Shown here piece by piece: positions 1 through 7,476 of a stretch of 11,219 nt of DNA. The position numbers were made by a program, and so were the translations under genes. Position 1 is the first letter of the stretch, and every line of letters starts with the position of its first letter. This DNA is from UBA2730 sp022793235 (lineage in GTDB: Bacteria > Bacillota_I > Bacilli_A > RF39 > UBA660), in NCBI GenBank assembly GCA_949745755.1, contig CATJZL010000022.1, positions 1-11,219 of the forward strand, read 5' to 3'. The notes under the pieces are model-generated. The model saw nothing but the letters and a program-made list of their open reading frames with translations. It made no database searches and was not told the origin of the DNA.

Positions 1-23
1 AATTGAATTCATGCACTTTTTTC

Positions 24-51
24 TTGACTTTTATTTGTAAATAACTATAAT
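24..51 (+). promoter_or_regulatory. Sigma-A-type promoter of the 303-residue gene
   Basis: The -35 box TTGACT (24-29) and a perfect -10 box TATAAT (46-51) are separated by 16 bp. Transcription would start near 58, about 27 bases before the start codon at 85. The promoter lies directly in front of the first gene, so that gene is probably transcribed on its own. Confidence 0.75.
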
Positions 52-84
52 AAGAAATAAATTTTTTTTGGGAGATGAAATATT

Positions 85-996
85 ATGGGATACATTATGA
101 AATATTTTAATATAAATAAACTAAAACAACTACTAAAAATGAATTTGAATTTAAATAAATTCAAAAATCCATGTTATGATACTTTTTTAATAAAAAAAAT
201 ACGTAAAGGTGATGTTGAACAAGTAAAACTTGATATAGACTTTAATGTGATTGATCGTCAACATTATCAGTATTTATCTGCTATAGTTGCAGGCTGTGAA
301 GCGAGTGGGGATATTCATTTGTTATGGAAACTTTTCGTTTTAGTTGAACAAAAATTAAATTATTGTGATGTGTCACATTTTTATCCTACTAAAAATTCTG
401 CTATTCGTGCTATTCAGGAAGCAGATTTACTTAATGATGACTCTTTTAGTGATCGAACTTATCAAAATTTGATTGCTATATTAAGTACTCATACACATTA
501 TTTTTATCGCGATATTATGGTTCATATATTGGAAGTAGCTGATTCTTTAGCAGATTATAATAAAAGTAGAAGGGATTATGATAAATGTAAATTGATGCTT
601 ACCATGCAATCCTATCGTCCTGAACTCTTTATTAATCATGTTGCTGAGAAGATTTTATTTAATTTACAAGCATTGGAGCACAGATGGTTAAGTTATTCAC
701 AAGAGGATAAAAATGCTATTTTATATTTGTCTTTATCTTTAGAAAATGGACTAATTCAGGCTATTCCTGATATGCTAGGTGGTTCTTCTATTAATTTTCA
801 TAGTTCCCTTTTTAAAGAGGGTCAAACTGGTTATATATATTTGCATCAATTTGATGTGCAGTTAGGTGTTAAGAATAAAATGGTGTTAGCAGAATTTCTT
901 TATCGGTTTATTCAGAGTAAAGATGCTGTTTTAGTTAATGATCAATTGTTTTCAAGTTTAGCTAAGCCTTCTGTTTATATAAAATCTAAGGGATAA
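85..996 (+). CDS. Hypothetical soluble protein, 303 aa
   Basis: I do not recognise this protein. The ATG at 85 is preceded by GGGAG (70-74) at a spacing of 10 nt; an in-frame ATG at 97 would be 22 nt from that site, so 85 is preferred. The N-terminus is Lys/Asn/Leu-rich (residues 5-28) and looks neither like a signal peptide nor a membrane anchor. The rest is a mix of hydrophobic and charged stretches without transmembrane segments, which suggests a largely helical cytoplasmic protein. Residues 40-85 have a pattern reminiscent of helical repeats, but I cannot assign a repeat family. No Walker, helix-turn-helix, zinc-binding or protease motif is visible. Codon use matches the neighbours. The gene has its own promoter (24-51) and a terminator (1046-1075), so it appears to be monocistronic. 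It ends with TAA. Function unknown. Confidence 0.8.
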   Translation: MGYIMKYFNINKLKQLLKMNLNLNKFKNPCYDTFLIKKIRKGDVEQVKLDIDFNVIDRQHYQYLSAIVAGCEASGDIHLLWKLFVLVEQKLNYCDVSHFYPTKNSAIRAIQEADLLNDDSFSDRTYQNLIAILSTHTHYFYRDIMVHILEVADSLADYNKSRRDYDKCKLMLTMQSYRPELFINHVAEKILFNLQALEHRWLSYSQEDKNAILYLSLSLENGLIQAIPDMLGGSSINFHSSLFKEGQTGYIYLHQFDVQLGVKNKMVLAEFLYRFIQSKDAVLVNDQLFSSLAKPSVYIKSKG

Positions 997-1045
997 ATTG
1001 ATTAAGGCGCTTATACTTATTCTTTTGTTTGTATCTGTTTATGTT

Positions 1046-1075
1046 AGAAGTTTTTCTTTTAAAACTTCTTTTTTT
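1046..1075 (+). terminator. Intrinsic terminator after the 303-residue gene
   Basis: A 9-bp stem pairs AGAAGTTTT (1046-1054) with AAAACTTCT (1061-1069) around a 6-nt loop, followed by a run of T through 1075. Only two pairs on each arm's core are G-C, so it may be leaky and allow some read-through into the GH31 gene. Confidence 0.65.
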
Positions 1076-1076
1076 A

Positions 1077-1085
1077 TGGTATATT
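1077..1085 (+). promoter_or_regulatory. Possible extended -10 promoter for the GH31 gene
   Basis: TGGTATATT (1077-1085) matches an extended -10 element (TGn plus TATATT), with a weak -35-like TTTAAA at 1058-1063 (16-bp spacer) that lies inside the preceding terminator hairpin. The surroundings are so AT-rich that chance matches are easy, so this is tentative. Confidence 0.35.
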
Positions 1086-1128
1086 TTATTATATATAAGT
1101 GTTTTAAAGAATAAAAGAGGGTGTTATT

Positions 1129-3552
1129 ATGTATCCACTTGGAAAGCAATTTGAAGTAGATTATAGTAAGGCTAAAAGTGAAAATAAAGTAATGGTTGTT
1201 GGACGTAAGTTTCGTTTTACTGTTATTACAGAGCGAGTTATAAGACTCGAATATAGTCCAACTAGTACTTTTGTTGATCAGCCTAGTCAACATTTTTATA
1301 GTCGTAATTTAGGGGTACCAGAGTTTACTATTCGACAAGATGCCAATTTTTTGGAGATTCGAACTCGTTATTTTGTTTTGTCTTATATGAAGGAACAACC
1401 TTTTATAGGAAGTAAAGTGGATCCTATGAAAAATCTTAAGATTACTTTATGTAGTGCAGTTGATAAGGATAAACAAAGGGATTGGTATTATGGGCATCCT
1501 GAAGTTCGTAATATGAGTGGTAATTTTGTTGGTATTGATGTAGAAATGAGTAAAGACTATAGTCGAGGTCTATATTCAATTGAAGGATTTGTTTCTATTA
1601 ATGATAGTCATACTAAATTACTTGATCGAGATGGTACATTACTTGATCGTAATGGTGAAAATCTAGATATTTATGTTTTTATGTATGGAATAGATTTCAA
1701 TTTAGCACTTAATGATTACTTTAAGATGACAGGTTTTCCAGAACTTATTCCAAGATTTGCTTTTGGAAATTGGTGGTGTCGTAATACTAATTATAATGAC
1801 TTACGACTTGATGATTTGCTTCTTCGATTTGATAAGAAAAAAATACCTATATCTGTACTTCTTCTTGATAAAGATTGGCACTATAGAAGTTATGATACTT
1901 ATAAAGACTTGAGAACTGGTTTCACATTTAATAAAGAACTGTTTCCTGATCCAGGTTCTACTATTGCAAGAATTCATAGACGTAATATTCGTGTGGGATT
2001 ACAAATTAATCCAACGGAAGGTTTTCATCCTTTTGATATGTTTTATAAAAAGGCTTGTGAGTATTTACAAAATTCATCTAATACAGTTATTCCTTATAAC
2101 CCACTTGATCCTAAACAAGTAGATGTTTATTTAAAAGTTTATCTTCATACACTTGAATCTTTAGGAGTTGATTTCTTTTGGAATGATTATAAAGGGGAAA
2201 ATGATATTATTAAATTATGGGCTAGTAATCATTATTTGTATTTGGATTCTACAAGAGAAGCTAGTAAGAGAGGGTTAATACTTGGAAGGGGAAGTGTTTA
2301 TGGTGCACATCGTTATCCTATACTTTATGGCGGAAGTTCTGAAATTAGTTGGAGTGAGTTGAAAAAAGAAGTTTTTATGTATATTAATGCTAGTAATATG
2401 GGTATTAGTTATTTAAGTTTTGATGTTGGGGGTAATCATGGTGGTATTGAAGAGAGTGAGCTTTATATTCGACATGTGGAGCTTGGATGTTTTTCACCAA
2501 TTTTGCGTTTTCATGAGGCTAGAGGACCTTATTATAAGAAAGAGCCTTGGCTTTGGGAGGCAAAGACTTTTAATATAGTGAGTGATTATTTGAGACTTAG
2601 ACATAGACTTATTCCCTATATTTATACAGAAGCTTATAAGTATTCTCAAGTGGGAATTCCTATCATTCAGCCCTTTTATTATAATTATCCTTGGTGTTAT
2701 GATGATCCTTTATATAAAAATCAGTATTATTTTGGTTCACAGCTTTTAGTTTGTCCTATTCTTTCTAAAAAGGACATAGTTATGAATCGTACTATACATC
2801 GTTTTTATATGCCTGATGGTATTTGGTATGATTTCTTTACTGGTAAGAGATTTCCTGGTGGGAAAAAGTATGTCTCTTTCTTTCGTGAGGAAGATTATCC
2901 TGTCTTTGCTCATGCTGGTAGTATTATTCCTTTATCTAATCGAAGTGATCGAAATAATATAGGACTTCCAACTGATATGGAAATTCATATTTTTCCTGGA
3001 ACAAGTAATATGTATACCTTGTATGAAGATGATGGTGTTACCTCACTTTATAAAGAGGGATATTTCTTGAAAACATCAATTGATTATAATTATCTTAGAA
3101 GTAATTATACTGTGATTATACGTTCTGTAGAAGGTAAAAGTGGTATTGCTCCTGAGAGACGTAATTATAAAATACTTTTTCGAAATACTAAAAAGGCAGA
3201 TGACGTGAAGGTTTTATTTAATAATACAGAGGTTACTTCTTTGCTTTCTATTGATGGAAATGATTTTATTGTTGAAGTTAAGGATGTACCAACAGTTGGA
3301 CAACTTACTATCAATTGCAAGGGAAAGGATATCGAAATTGATGCGGTTCGTTTGATTAATGATGATGTTAAGAGTATTTTGGTTGATTTGCAGATTAATA
3401 CATATTTAAAAGAAGAGCTTGATGCTATACTCTTTAATAATGATTCTATTAAGAAGAAACGTATTGCTCTTCGTAAATTAAGGTCTAAGAGACTTAGTAA
3501 AGAACATTTAAATTTATTTTTAAAACTTCTTGATTATATTAGTGAAGTTTAG
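1129..3552 (+). CDS. Glycoside hydrolase family 31 protein (alpha-glucosidase-like)
   Basis: GH31 enzymes hydrolyse alpha-linked sugars (glucose, xylose and others) by a retaining mechanism with two Asp residues. The 807-aa chain shows the usual order: an N-terminal beta-sandwich (about 1-210), a TIM barrel (about 215-575), C-terminal beta domains (about 580-740) and a basic helical tail (about 745-807). Barrel signatures are the DKDWHYRSYDTY segment followed by FTFNKELFPDP, the nucleophile segment FFWNDY with Asp353, and SFDVGGNHGGIE. His462 lies in PILRFHEARG. The segment that normally reads W-T-G-D-N reads Y400-G-G-S-S here, so the usual acid/base Asp is Ser403. There is no signal peptide, so the protein is probably cytoplasmic and acts on imported oligosaccharides. 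The start at 1129 is supported by AGAGGG (1116-1121), 7 nt upstream. No terminator follows; the leuS promoter lies in its last codons. The substrate cannot be told from sequence. Confidence 0.9.
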   Translation: MYPLGKQFEVDYSKAKSENKVMVVGRKFRFTVITERVIRLEYSPTSTFVDQPSQHFYSRNLGVPEFTIRQDANFLEIRTRYFVLSYMKEQPFIGSKVDPMKNLKITLCSAVDKDKQRDWYYGHPEVRNMSGNFVGIDVEMSKDYSRGLYSIEGFVSINDSHTKLLDRDGTLLDRNGENLDIYVFMYGIDFNLALNDYFKMTGFPELIPRFAFGNWWCRNTNYNDLRLDDLLLRFDKKKIPISVLLLDKDWHYRSYDTYKDLRTGFTFNKELFPDPGSTIARIHRRNIRVGLQINPTEGFHPFDMFYKKACEYLQNSSNTVIPYNPLDPKQVDVYLKVYLHTLESLGVDFFWNDYKGENDIIKLWASNHYLYLDSTREASKRGLILGRGSVYGAHRYPILYGGSSEISWSELKKEVFMYINASNMGISYLSFDVGGNHGGIEESELYIRHVELGCFSPILRFHEARGPYYKKEPWLWEAKTFNIVSDYLRLRHRLIPYIYTEAYKYSQVGIPIIQPFYYNYPWCYDDPLYKNQYYFGSQLLVCPILSKKDIVMNRTIHRFYMPDGIWYDFFTGKRFPGGKKYVSFFREEDYPVFAHAGSIIPLSNRSDRNNIGLPTDMEIHIFPGTSNMYTLYEDDGVTSLYKEGYFLKTSIDYNYLRSNYTVIIRSVEGKSGIAPERRNYKILFRNTKKADDVKVLFNNTEVTSLLSIDGNDFIVEVKDVPTVGQLTINCKGKDIEIDAVRLINDDVKSILVDLQINTYLKEELDAILFNNDSIKKKRIALRKLRSKRLSKEHLNLFLKLLDYISEV

Positions 3553-3558
3553 TATAAT
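3530..3558 (+). promoter_or_regulatory. Promoter of the T-box/leuS unit, inside the GH31 3' end
   Basis: TTGATT (3530-3535) and a perfect TATAAT (3553-3558) are 17 bp apart. The predicted start near 3565 places the transcript 5' end just before the base of T-box stem I (3572). The -35 box and most of the spacer are within the last codons of the GH31 gene. Confidence 0.75.
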
Positions 3559-3571
3559 TGTTTTTAGTTTA

Positions 3572-3789
3572 GATGTTGCTAGTAGTAGTAATAAATTGTT
3601 TTATTTAAGAGAGTTTGTGGATGGTGAAAACAAATATTAGAACTTTATGAACTTGACTAGTGTGAGACATTCCGGGGAAATGCCGTTATTTTTATCAAGT
3701 GTTTTGTGACTTTTAGCGTAAGTTTTACGAAATAAGGTGGTACCGCGGGAAAACTCGTCCTTATATATTAGGATGAGTTTTTGTTTTTT
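3572..3789 (+). promoter_or_regulatory. T-box leader sensing uncharged tRNA-Leu
   Basis: T-box leaders bind uncharged tRNA and switch from a terminator to an antiterminator. The conserved T-box AAGGTGGTACCGCGG is at 3734-3748. Its UGGU (3738-3741) would pair with an ACCA tRNA end, as expected for tRNA-Leu with discriminator A. Stem I closes by GATGTT (3572-3577) with GACATT (3666-3671, including G-U pairs) and CTAGT (3579-3583) with ACTAG (3656-3660). AGTA-type sequence follows at 3581-3590, with an upper helix GTTTTA (3598-3603)/TAGAAC (3638-3643) and a distal helix TTTGT (3614-3618)/ACAAA (3630-3634). The 3' side of the specifier loop has CTT (3643-3645) and overlapping TTA (3645-3647), both Leu codons, followed by GAA. 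A stem III-like hairpin is CGTAA (3717-3721)/TTACG (3725-3729). In the antiterminator, AAGG (3734-3737) would pair with CCTT (3759-3762). Confidence 0.93.
3750..3789 (+). terminator. T-box-controlled terminator
   Basis: A 12-bp stem (3750-3761 with 3770-3781, one G-U pair) closes an 8-nt loop and runs into TTTTTGTTTTTT. Its 5' arm includes CGTCCTT (3756-3762), which pairs with the T-box sequence in the alternative antiterminator. The two folds therefore exclude each other, and transcription should continue only when tRNA-Leu is uncharged. Confidence 0.88.
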
Positions 3790-3803
3790 AGGAGGTTGAT
3801 CGT

Positions 3804-4160
3804 ATAAATTCTATTTTATTCTTTATACTAGTTTTTTTAATTGTATTTTTGTTTTACGAGACTTTGATTATGAGAAATTATAGAAATAATATTCAGGAAA
3901 AAGTTTCTAAATTTCCTGTAGAGGTAAAGATACTTATGTATATTTATCATTTGGATATTAAAAGTATTAATTATAAAAAACTGTTGCATTTTGTATGTTT
4001 AATATCTAGCTTTGATATTGCGATACTTTTTTGTATTTGTTCTTTATTTAGTCAGGGATATATACAATTAATTGTTTTATTTTTGTTGGTATTTCCTGTT
4101 ATATTTGGAAGTTATTTTATTTTTTATAAAATTTGTGAATTAAAAAGTAGGAGGAATTAG
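3804..4160 (+). CDS. Small three-helix membrane protein, apparent AUA start, in the leuS unit
   Basis: I do not recognise this protein. The frame is open from 3792. A near-ideal ribosome binding site, AGGAGG (3790-3795), sits exactly 8 nt before an ATA codon at 3804, giving 118 aa beginning M-N-S-I-L-F-F-I-L-V. The first conventional options are TTG at 3849 and ATG at 3870; neither has a ribosome binding site, and both cut into or remove the first membrane helix. Hydrophobic segments are at about residues 3-18, 60-82 and 86-108, with a basic, cytoplasmic-looking linker (about 24-58) and a basic C-terminus (KSRRN). It lies between the T-box terminator and leuS, with its TAG only 2 nt before the leuS ATG, so it is co-transcribed and probably translationally linked. 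Role unknown. An alternative is that ATA is a mutated or misread ATG. Confidence 0.75.
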   Translation: MNSILFFILVFLIVFLFYETLIMRNYRNNIQEKVSKFPVEVKILMYIYHLDIKSINYKKLLHFVCLISSFDIAILFCICSLFSQGYIQLIVLFLLVFPVIFGSYFIFYKICELKSRRN

Positions 4161-4162
4161 AA

Positions 4163-6571
4163 ATGAGTAATTATAATTTTATAGAAGTTGAGAAAAGGTG
4201 GCAAGATTATTGGGAGAAGAATCAAATATTTAAAACAGATATTCGAGATTTTTCAAAACCAAAATATTATGCACTTGATATGTTTCCTTATCCATCTGGG
4301 CAAGGTTTACATGTAGGACATCCTGAGGGATATACTGCAACTGATATTATTTCTCGAATGAAGAGGATGCAAGGATATAATGTACTTCATCCTATTGGAT
4401 TTGATGCATTTGGTCTTCCAGCAGAGCAGTATGCTGTAAAGACTGGAAATCATCCTAGTACATTTACTGAAAAAAATATCAATACATTTAAAAGTCAATT
4501 AAAAATGCTTGGTTTTAGTTATGATTGGGATCGTGAGATTTCTACAGCTGATCCTAAATATTATAAATGGACACAATGGATATTTAAGAGACTTTATTTA
4601 GATGGTCTTGCTAAGGTTGTGGATATGCCTGTTAATTGGTGTGAAGAACTTGGAACTGTACTTTCTAATGATGAGGTCATTAATGGTAAGAGTGAGCGTG
4701 GTGGTTTTCCTGTTGTTCGTCGTAATATGAAACAATGGGTTATGAAAATTACAGAATATGCTGATCGATTGATTGATAATTTGGATGATTTGGATTGGCC
4801 TATTTCTACTAAAGAAATTGAAAAAAACTGGATTGGGCGTAGTTATGGTGCAGAGGTTCAATTTAAGGTAGATGGAACAGATAGAGAGTTTGTTGTTTTT
4901 ACAACACGTGCTGATACTTTGTTTGGTGCTACTTATTGTGTACTTTCTCCTGAACATGAGCTTGTGTCATTTATTACTACTGAGGAATGTAGGGAAAGTG
5001 TAGAGTCTTATATTGAGGAATGTAGTAAGAAAAGTGAGATGGAAAGAACCGAGCTAAATCATGATAAAACAGGAGTATTTACTGGTAGTTATGCTATCAA
5101 CCCTGTTAATGGTAAAAGAATACCTATATGGATTGCAGATTATGTTTTGTCTACTTATGGAACAGGTGCTATTATGGCTGTTCCTGCACACGATGTGCGT
5201 GATTTTGAGTTTGCTAAGAAGTTTAATTTGCCTATTATTCCAGTTCTTGCACAGGAAGATGGATGTGAACCTACTATGAATGAGGCTTATATAGGAGATG
5301 GAGTTCATATTCATTCTGAATTTTTAGATGGTTTAAATAAGAGTGATGCTATTTCAAGGATGTTTTCTTGGTTAGAAGAAAATGGTTGTGGAAAACGTCG
5401 TGTAAATTATCGTTTGAGGGACTGGATATTTGCTAGACAACGTTATTGGGGGGAACCTGTACCTGTTGTTCATATGGAGAATGATTCCATTCATGTACTT
5501 GATGATTCTGAACTTCCACTGGTGCTTCCTGAGATGGAAGATTATAAAGCTCATGGTGGGCAAGCGCCTCTTGATAATGCAGAAGAATGGAAACATGTTG
5601 TTATTGATGGGATGGAAGGGGTTAGAGAGACTTCTACTATGCCTGGAGCTGCAGGATCTTCTTGGTATTTTTTAAGGTATATTGATCCACATAATAATGA
5701 TGTTTTTGCAGATTATGAATTATTGAAGCACTGGATGCCAGTAGATTTATATTTAGGTGGACCTGAACATGCTGTAGGACATCTATTATATGCTCGTTTT
5801 TGGAATAATTATTTATATGATAAGGGACTTTCTCCTGTTCCAGAACCATTTAAGAAGTTGGTTCATCAAGGAATGATTCTTGGCGAGAATGGGGAAAAGA
5901 TGAGTAAGAGTAAGGGAAATGTAGTTAATCCTGATTTGATGGTTAAATCTTATGGTGCAGATGCTCTTCGGCTTTATGAAATGTTTATGGGTCCACTTTC
6001 TGCGGATAAACCTTGGAATCCACAAGGAATTGAGGGTAGTAAAAAATTTCTTGATAAGATTTATCGTAGATTTAATGAGTTAGAAATTACTGATACTAAT
6101 GATTTTTCTATGGAAAAAATTTATCATCAAACTGTTAAGAAAGTTACAGAAGATTATTTAAATATGAGTTTTAATACAGCGATTAGTCAAATGATGATTT
6201 TTATGAATGAGCTAAATAATAGAAAGTGTTTTTATAGGGAATATGCAGAAGGCTTTATTAAACTTTTAAATCCTATTTGTCCTCATATTACAGAGGAAAT
6301 TTGGCATACTGTACTTGGATATTCTGATACCATTAGTTATGAAAAGTGGCCTGTTTATGATGAGAAAAAAATTGTGGAGGAAGAAAAAGAAATTGCGGTG
6401 CAGGTAAATGGAAAGGTTCGTGCAACTATAAAAATTAATATTAATGATAGTGAAGATGTTATAAAAGATAAGGCTATGAGTGAAGAAAATGTTTTAAAAC
6501 ATATAGATGATAAAGATATTGTAAAAGTTATTGTTATTAAAGGAAAAATTGTTAATATTGTTGTTAAATAA
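4163..6571 (+). CDS. leuS: Leucyl-tRNA synthetase
   Basis: This cytoplasmic class I synthetase charges tRNA-Leu with leucine at the cost of ATP. The 802-aa length is normal for bacterial LeuRS. The HIGH motif is H50-V-G-H53, preceded by YPSGQGL, and KMSKS is K579-M-S-K-S583. The CP1 editing domain, which removes mischarged amino acids, is present with TTRADTLFG (threonine-rich region) and GTGAIMAVPAHDVRDFEFA, containing the editing-site Asp. Further signatures are RDWIFARQRYWGEP, the GAAGSSWYFLRY segment and a C-terminal domain with VQVNGKVRATI. The ATG at 4163 has AGGAGG (4149-4154) 8 nt upstream. Expression should rise when leucine is short, through the T-box leader (3572-3789). No truncation or odd residue was seen. 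Confidence 0.98.
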   Translation: MSNYNFIEVEKRWQDYWEKNQIFKTDIRDFSKPKYYALDMFPYPSGQGLHVGHPEGYTATDIISRMKRMQGYNVLHPIGFDAFGLPAEQYAVKTGNHPSTFTEKNINTFKSQLKMLGFSYDWDREISTADPKYYKWTQWIFKRLYLDGLAKVVDMPVNWCEELGTVLSNDEVINGKSERGGFPVVRRNMKQWVMKITEYADRLIDNLDDLDWPISTKEIEKNWIGRSYGAEVQFKVDGTDREFVVFTTRADTLFGATYCVLSPEHELVSFITTEECRESVESYIEECSKKSEMERTELNHDKTGVFTGSYAINPVNGKRIPIWIADYVLSTYGTGAIMAVPAHDVRDFEFAKKFNLPIIPVLAQEDGCEPTMNEAYIGDGVHIHSEFLDGLNKSDAISRMFSWLEENGCGKRRVNYRLRDWIFARQRYWGEPVPVVHMENDSIHVLDDSELPLVLPEMEDYKAHGGQAPLDNAEEWKHVVIDGMEGVRETSTMPGAAGSSWYFLRYIDPHNNDVFADYELLKHWMPVDLYLGGPEHAVGHLLYARFWNNYLYDKGLSPVPEPFKKLVHQGMILGENGEKMSKSKGNVVNPDLMVKSYGADALRLYEMFMGPLSADKPWNPQGIEGSKKFLDKIYRRFNELEITDTNDFSMEKIYHQTVKKVTEDYLNMSFNTAISQMMIFMNELNNRKCFYREYAEGFIKLLNPICPHITEEIWHTVLGYSDTISYEKWPVYDEKKIVEEEKEIAVQVNGKVRATIKININDSEDVIKDKAMSEENVLKHIDDKDIVKVIVIKGKIVNIVVK

Positions 6572-6575
6572 AATG

Positions 6576-6614
6576 AGGACTATTGATATTTTTGATTTTC
6601 AATAGTCCTTTTAT
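6576..6614. terminator. Bidirectional terminator between leuS and the convergent hydrolase gene
   Basis: An 11-bp perfect stem, AGGACTATTGA (6576-6586) with TCAATAGTCCT (6599-6609), has a 12-nt loop. It is followed on the + strand by a short T tract, and on the - strand by a T-containing stretch within the leuS 3' end. It starts 5 nt after the leuS stop and lies 8 nt from the end of the opposite gene, so it probably serves both. Confidence 0.85.
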
Positions 6615-6616
6615 AT

Positions 6617-7357
6617 TTATAATAATTCTATTTTTTCTTTTGTTCTTTGTTTTTCATTATTTATTTCTTCAAAAAAAGCATCAAATATTTTGTTTGCATC
6701 TGGATCATATTCTATCATTTTTTCTGGATGCCATTGTAGTCCTAAAACAAATCTTTTCTTTGGTAGTTCTATTGCTTCTATTAATCCATCACTTGAAGTG
6801 GCTACTATTTTAAATTTGTTTACTTTTGATACATGATATTTGTGTTTACTGTTTACATCTATTTTGTCTTTTTTTATTATATCATATAGTAAGGTATTTT
6901 TTTTAATATTCACACTGTGGGCATATTTTACTTTTGTTTTTGTATGTATAAATTCATCTTCATTTTTTTCAAGCGAATTTCCATTATTATCTATGCTTGC
7001 TAAGGTTTGCATACCTAAGCATATTCCTAGGACTGGTATATCCTTTTTTATAGCATATTCTGTGATGTATTTATAGAATTCATATATACGATATCCTCCT
7101 GGAATTATAATTCCATCGCATAAATCTACCATTTCTTCATATATATTTTTTTCTTCATCTGTTAATTCTGGTATCTTATTTAGAGGTGTTTCATAATAAT
7201 TGATATTTAAAAGCGGACAAATCATGAAAGGGATGCCTCCCTTTTGAAATGTGACATTTTTGCTTTCGTTATATACAGCAATAGTATTATCTTTCTCATT
7301 ATCATATGTTGGTACTCCTATTATTCCTATTATGGGTTTTGTACTGATTTTGTTCAT
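6617..7357 (-). CDS. Gamma-glutamyl-GABA hydrolase-like class I glutamine amidotransferase (peptidase C26)
   Basis: Members of this family (PuuD and relatives) cleave gamma-glutamyl bonds, for example in gamma-glutamyl-GABA, with a Cys-His-Glu triad. In this 246-aa protein the nucleophile elbow is G111-I-C-L-G115 with Cys113, and the His/Glu pair lies in LQWHPEKM (His210, Glu212). DGIIIPGG (residues 81-88) forms the oxyanion-side loop, and the VNSKHKYHV segment (168-176) matches the family's substrate-side VNSxHxQ region, with Tyr in place of Gln. There is no signal peptide or synthase domain, so it is a free-standing cytoplasmic hydrolase. The start is supported by AGAGGTGA about 6 nt upstream on the minus strand. 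It stands alone between a shared terminator and a divergent promoter, with no polyamine genes beside it, so the real substrate (gamma-Glu-GABA, another gamma-glutamyl compound or a peptide) is open. Confidence 0.9.
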   Translation of the reverse strand: MNKISTKPIIGIIGVPTYDNEKDNTIAVYNESKNVTFQKGGIPFMICPLLNINYYETPLNKIPELTDEEKNIYEEMVDLCDGIIIPGGYRIYEFYKYITEYAIKKDIPVLGICLGMQTLASIDNNGNSLEKNEDEFIHTKTKVKYAHSVNIKKNTLLYDIIKKDKIDVNSKHKYHVSKVNKFKIVATSSDGLIEAIELPKKRFVLGLQWHPEKMIEYDPDANKIFDAFFEEINNEKQRTKEKIELL

Positions 7358-7390
7358 TTTTTCACCTCTTTTGTAGTTATGATTCTATAT

Positions 7391-7399
7391 ATTGTATCA
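7391..7399 (-). promoter_or_regulatory. Extended -10 promoter of the peptidase C26 gene
   Basis: Read on the minus strand, this is TGATACAAT, an extended -10 element (TGn plus TACAAT). No good -35 box is seen at 16-18 bp. Transcription would start about 27 bases before the start codon. Confidence 0.55.
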
Positions 7400-7467
7400 T
7401 TATTCTTTTTTATTTTGATTCTTTTCTTATTTTATTATACATTTTCGTATATTTTTTTCAAATTTTA

Positions 7468-7476
7468 TGTTATAAT
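7468..7476 (+). promoter_or_regulatory. Extended -10 promoter of the Fic-like gene
   Basis: TGTTATAAT (7468-7476) is a perfect extended -10 element. The -35 region is poor. Transcription would start near 7483, leaving a leader of about 20 bases that contains little more than the ribosome binding site. Confidence 0.6.

Noticed and set aside
1039..1293. 84-residue minus-strand frame across the GH31 start
   Set aside because: It lies over a terminator, a ribosome binding site and the GH31 N-terminus, and shows no recognisable sequence.
4307..6025. Several 60-120-residue frames on both strands inside leuS
   Set aside because: All overlap the intact leuS frame, lack ribosome binding sites and have compositions expected of shifted or reversed AT-rich codons.
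6583..7076. Hydrophobic plus-strand frames (6583-6813 and 6840-7076) opposite the peptidase C26 gene
   Set aside because: They are antisense shadows of a clear minus-strand gene, rich in Phe/Leu from A/T runs, and one begins inside the shared terminator.
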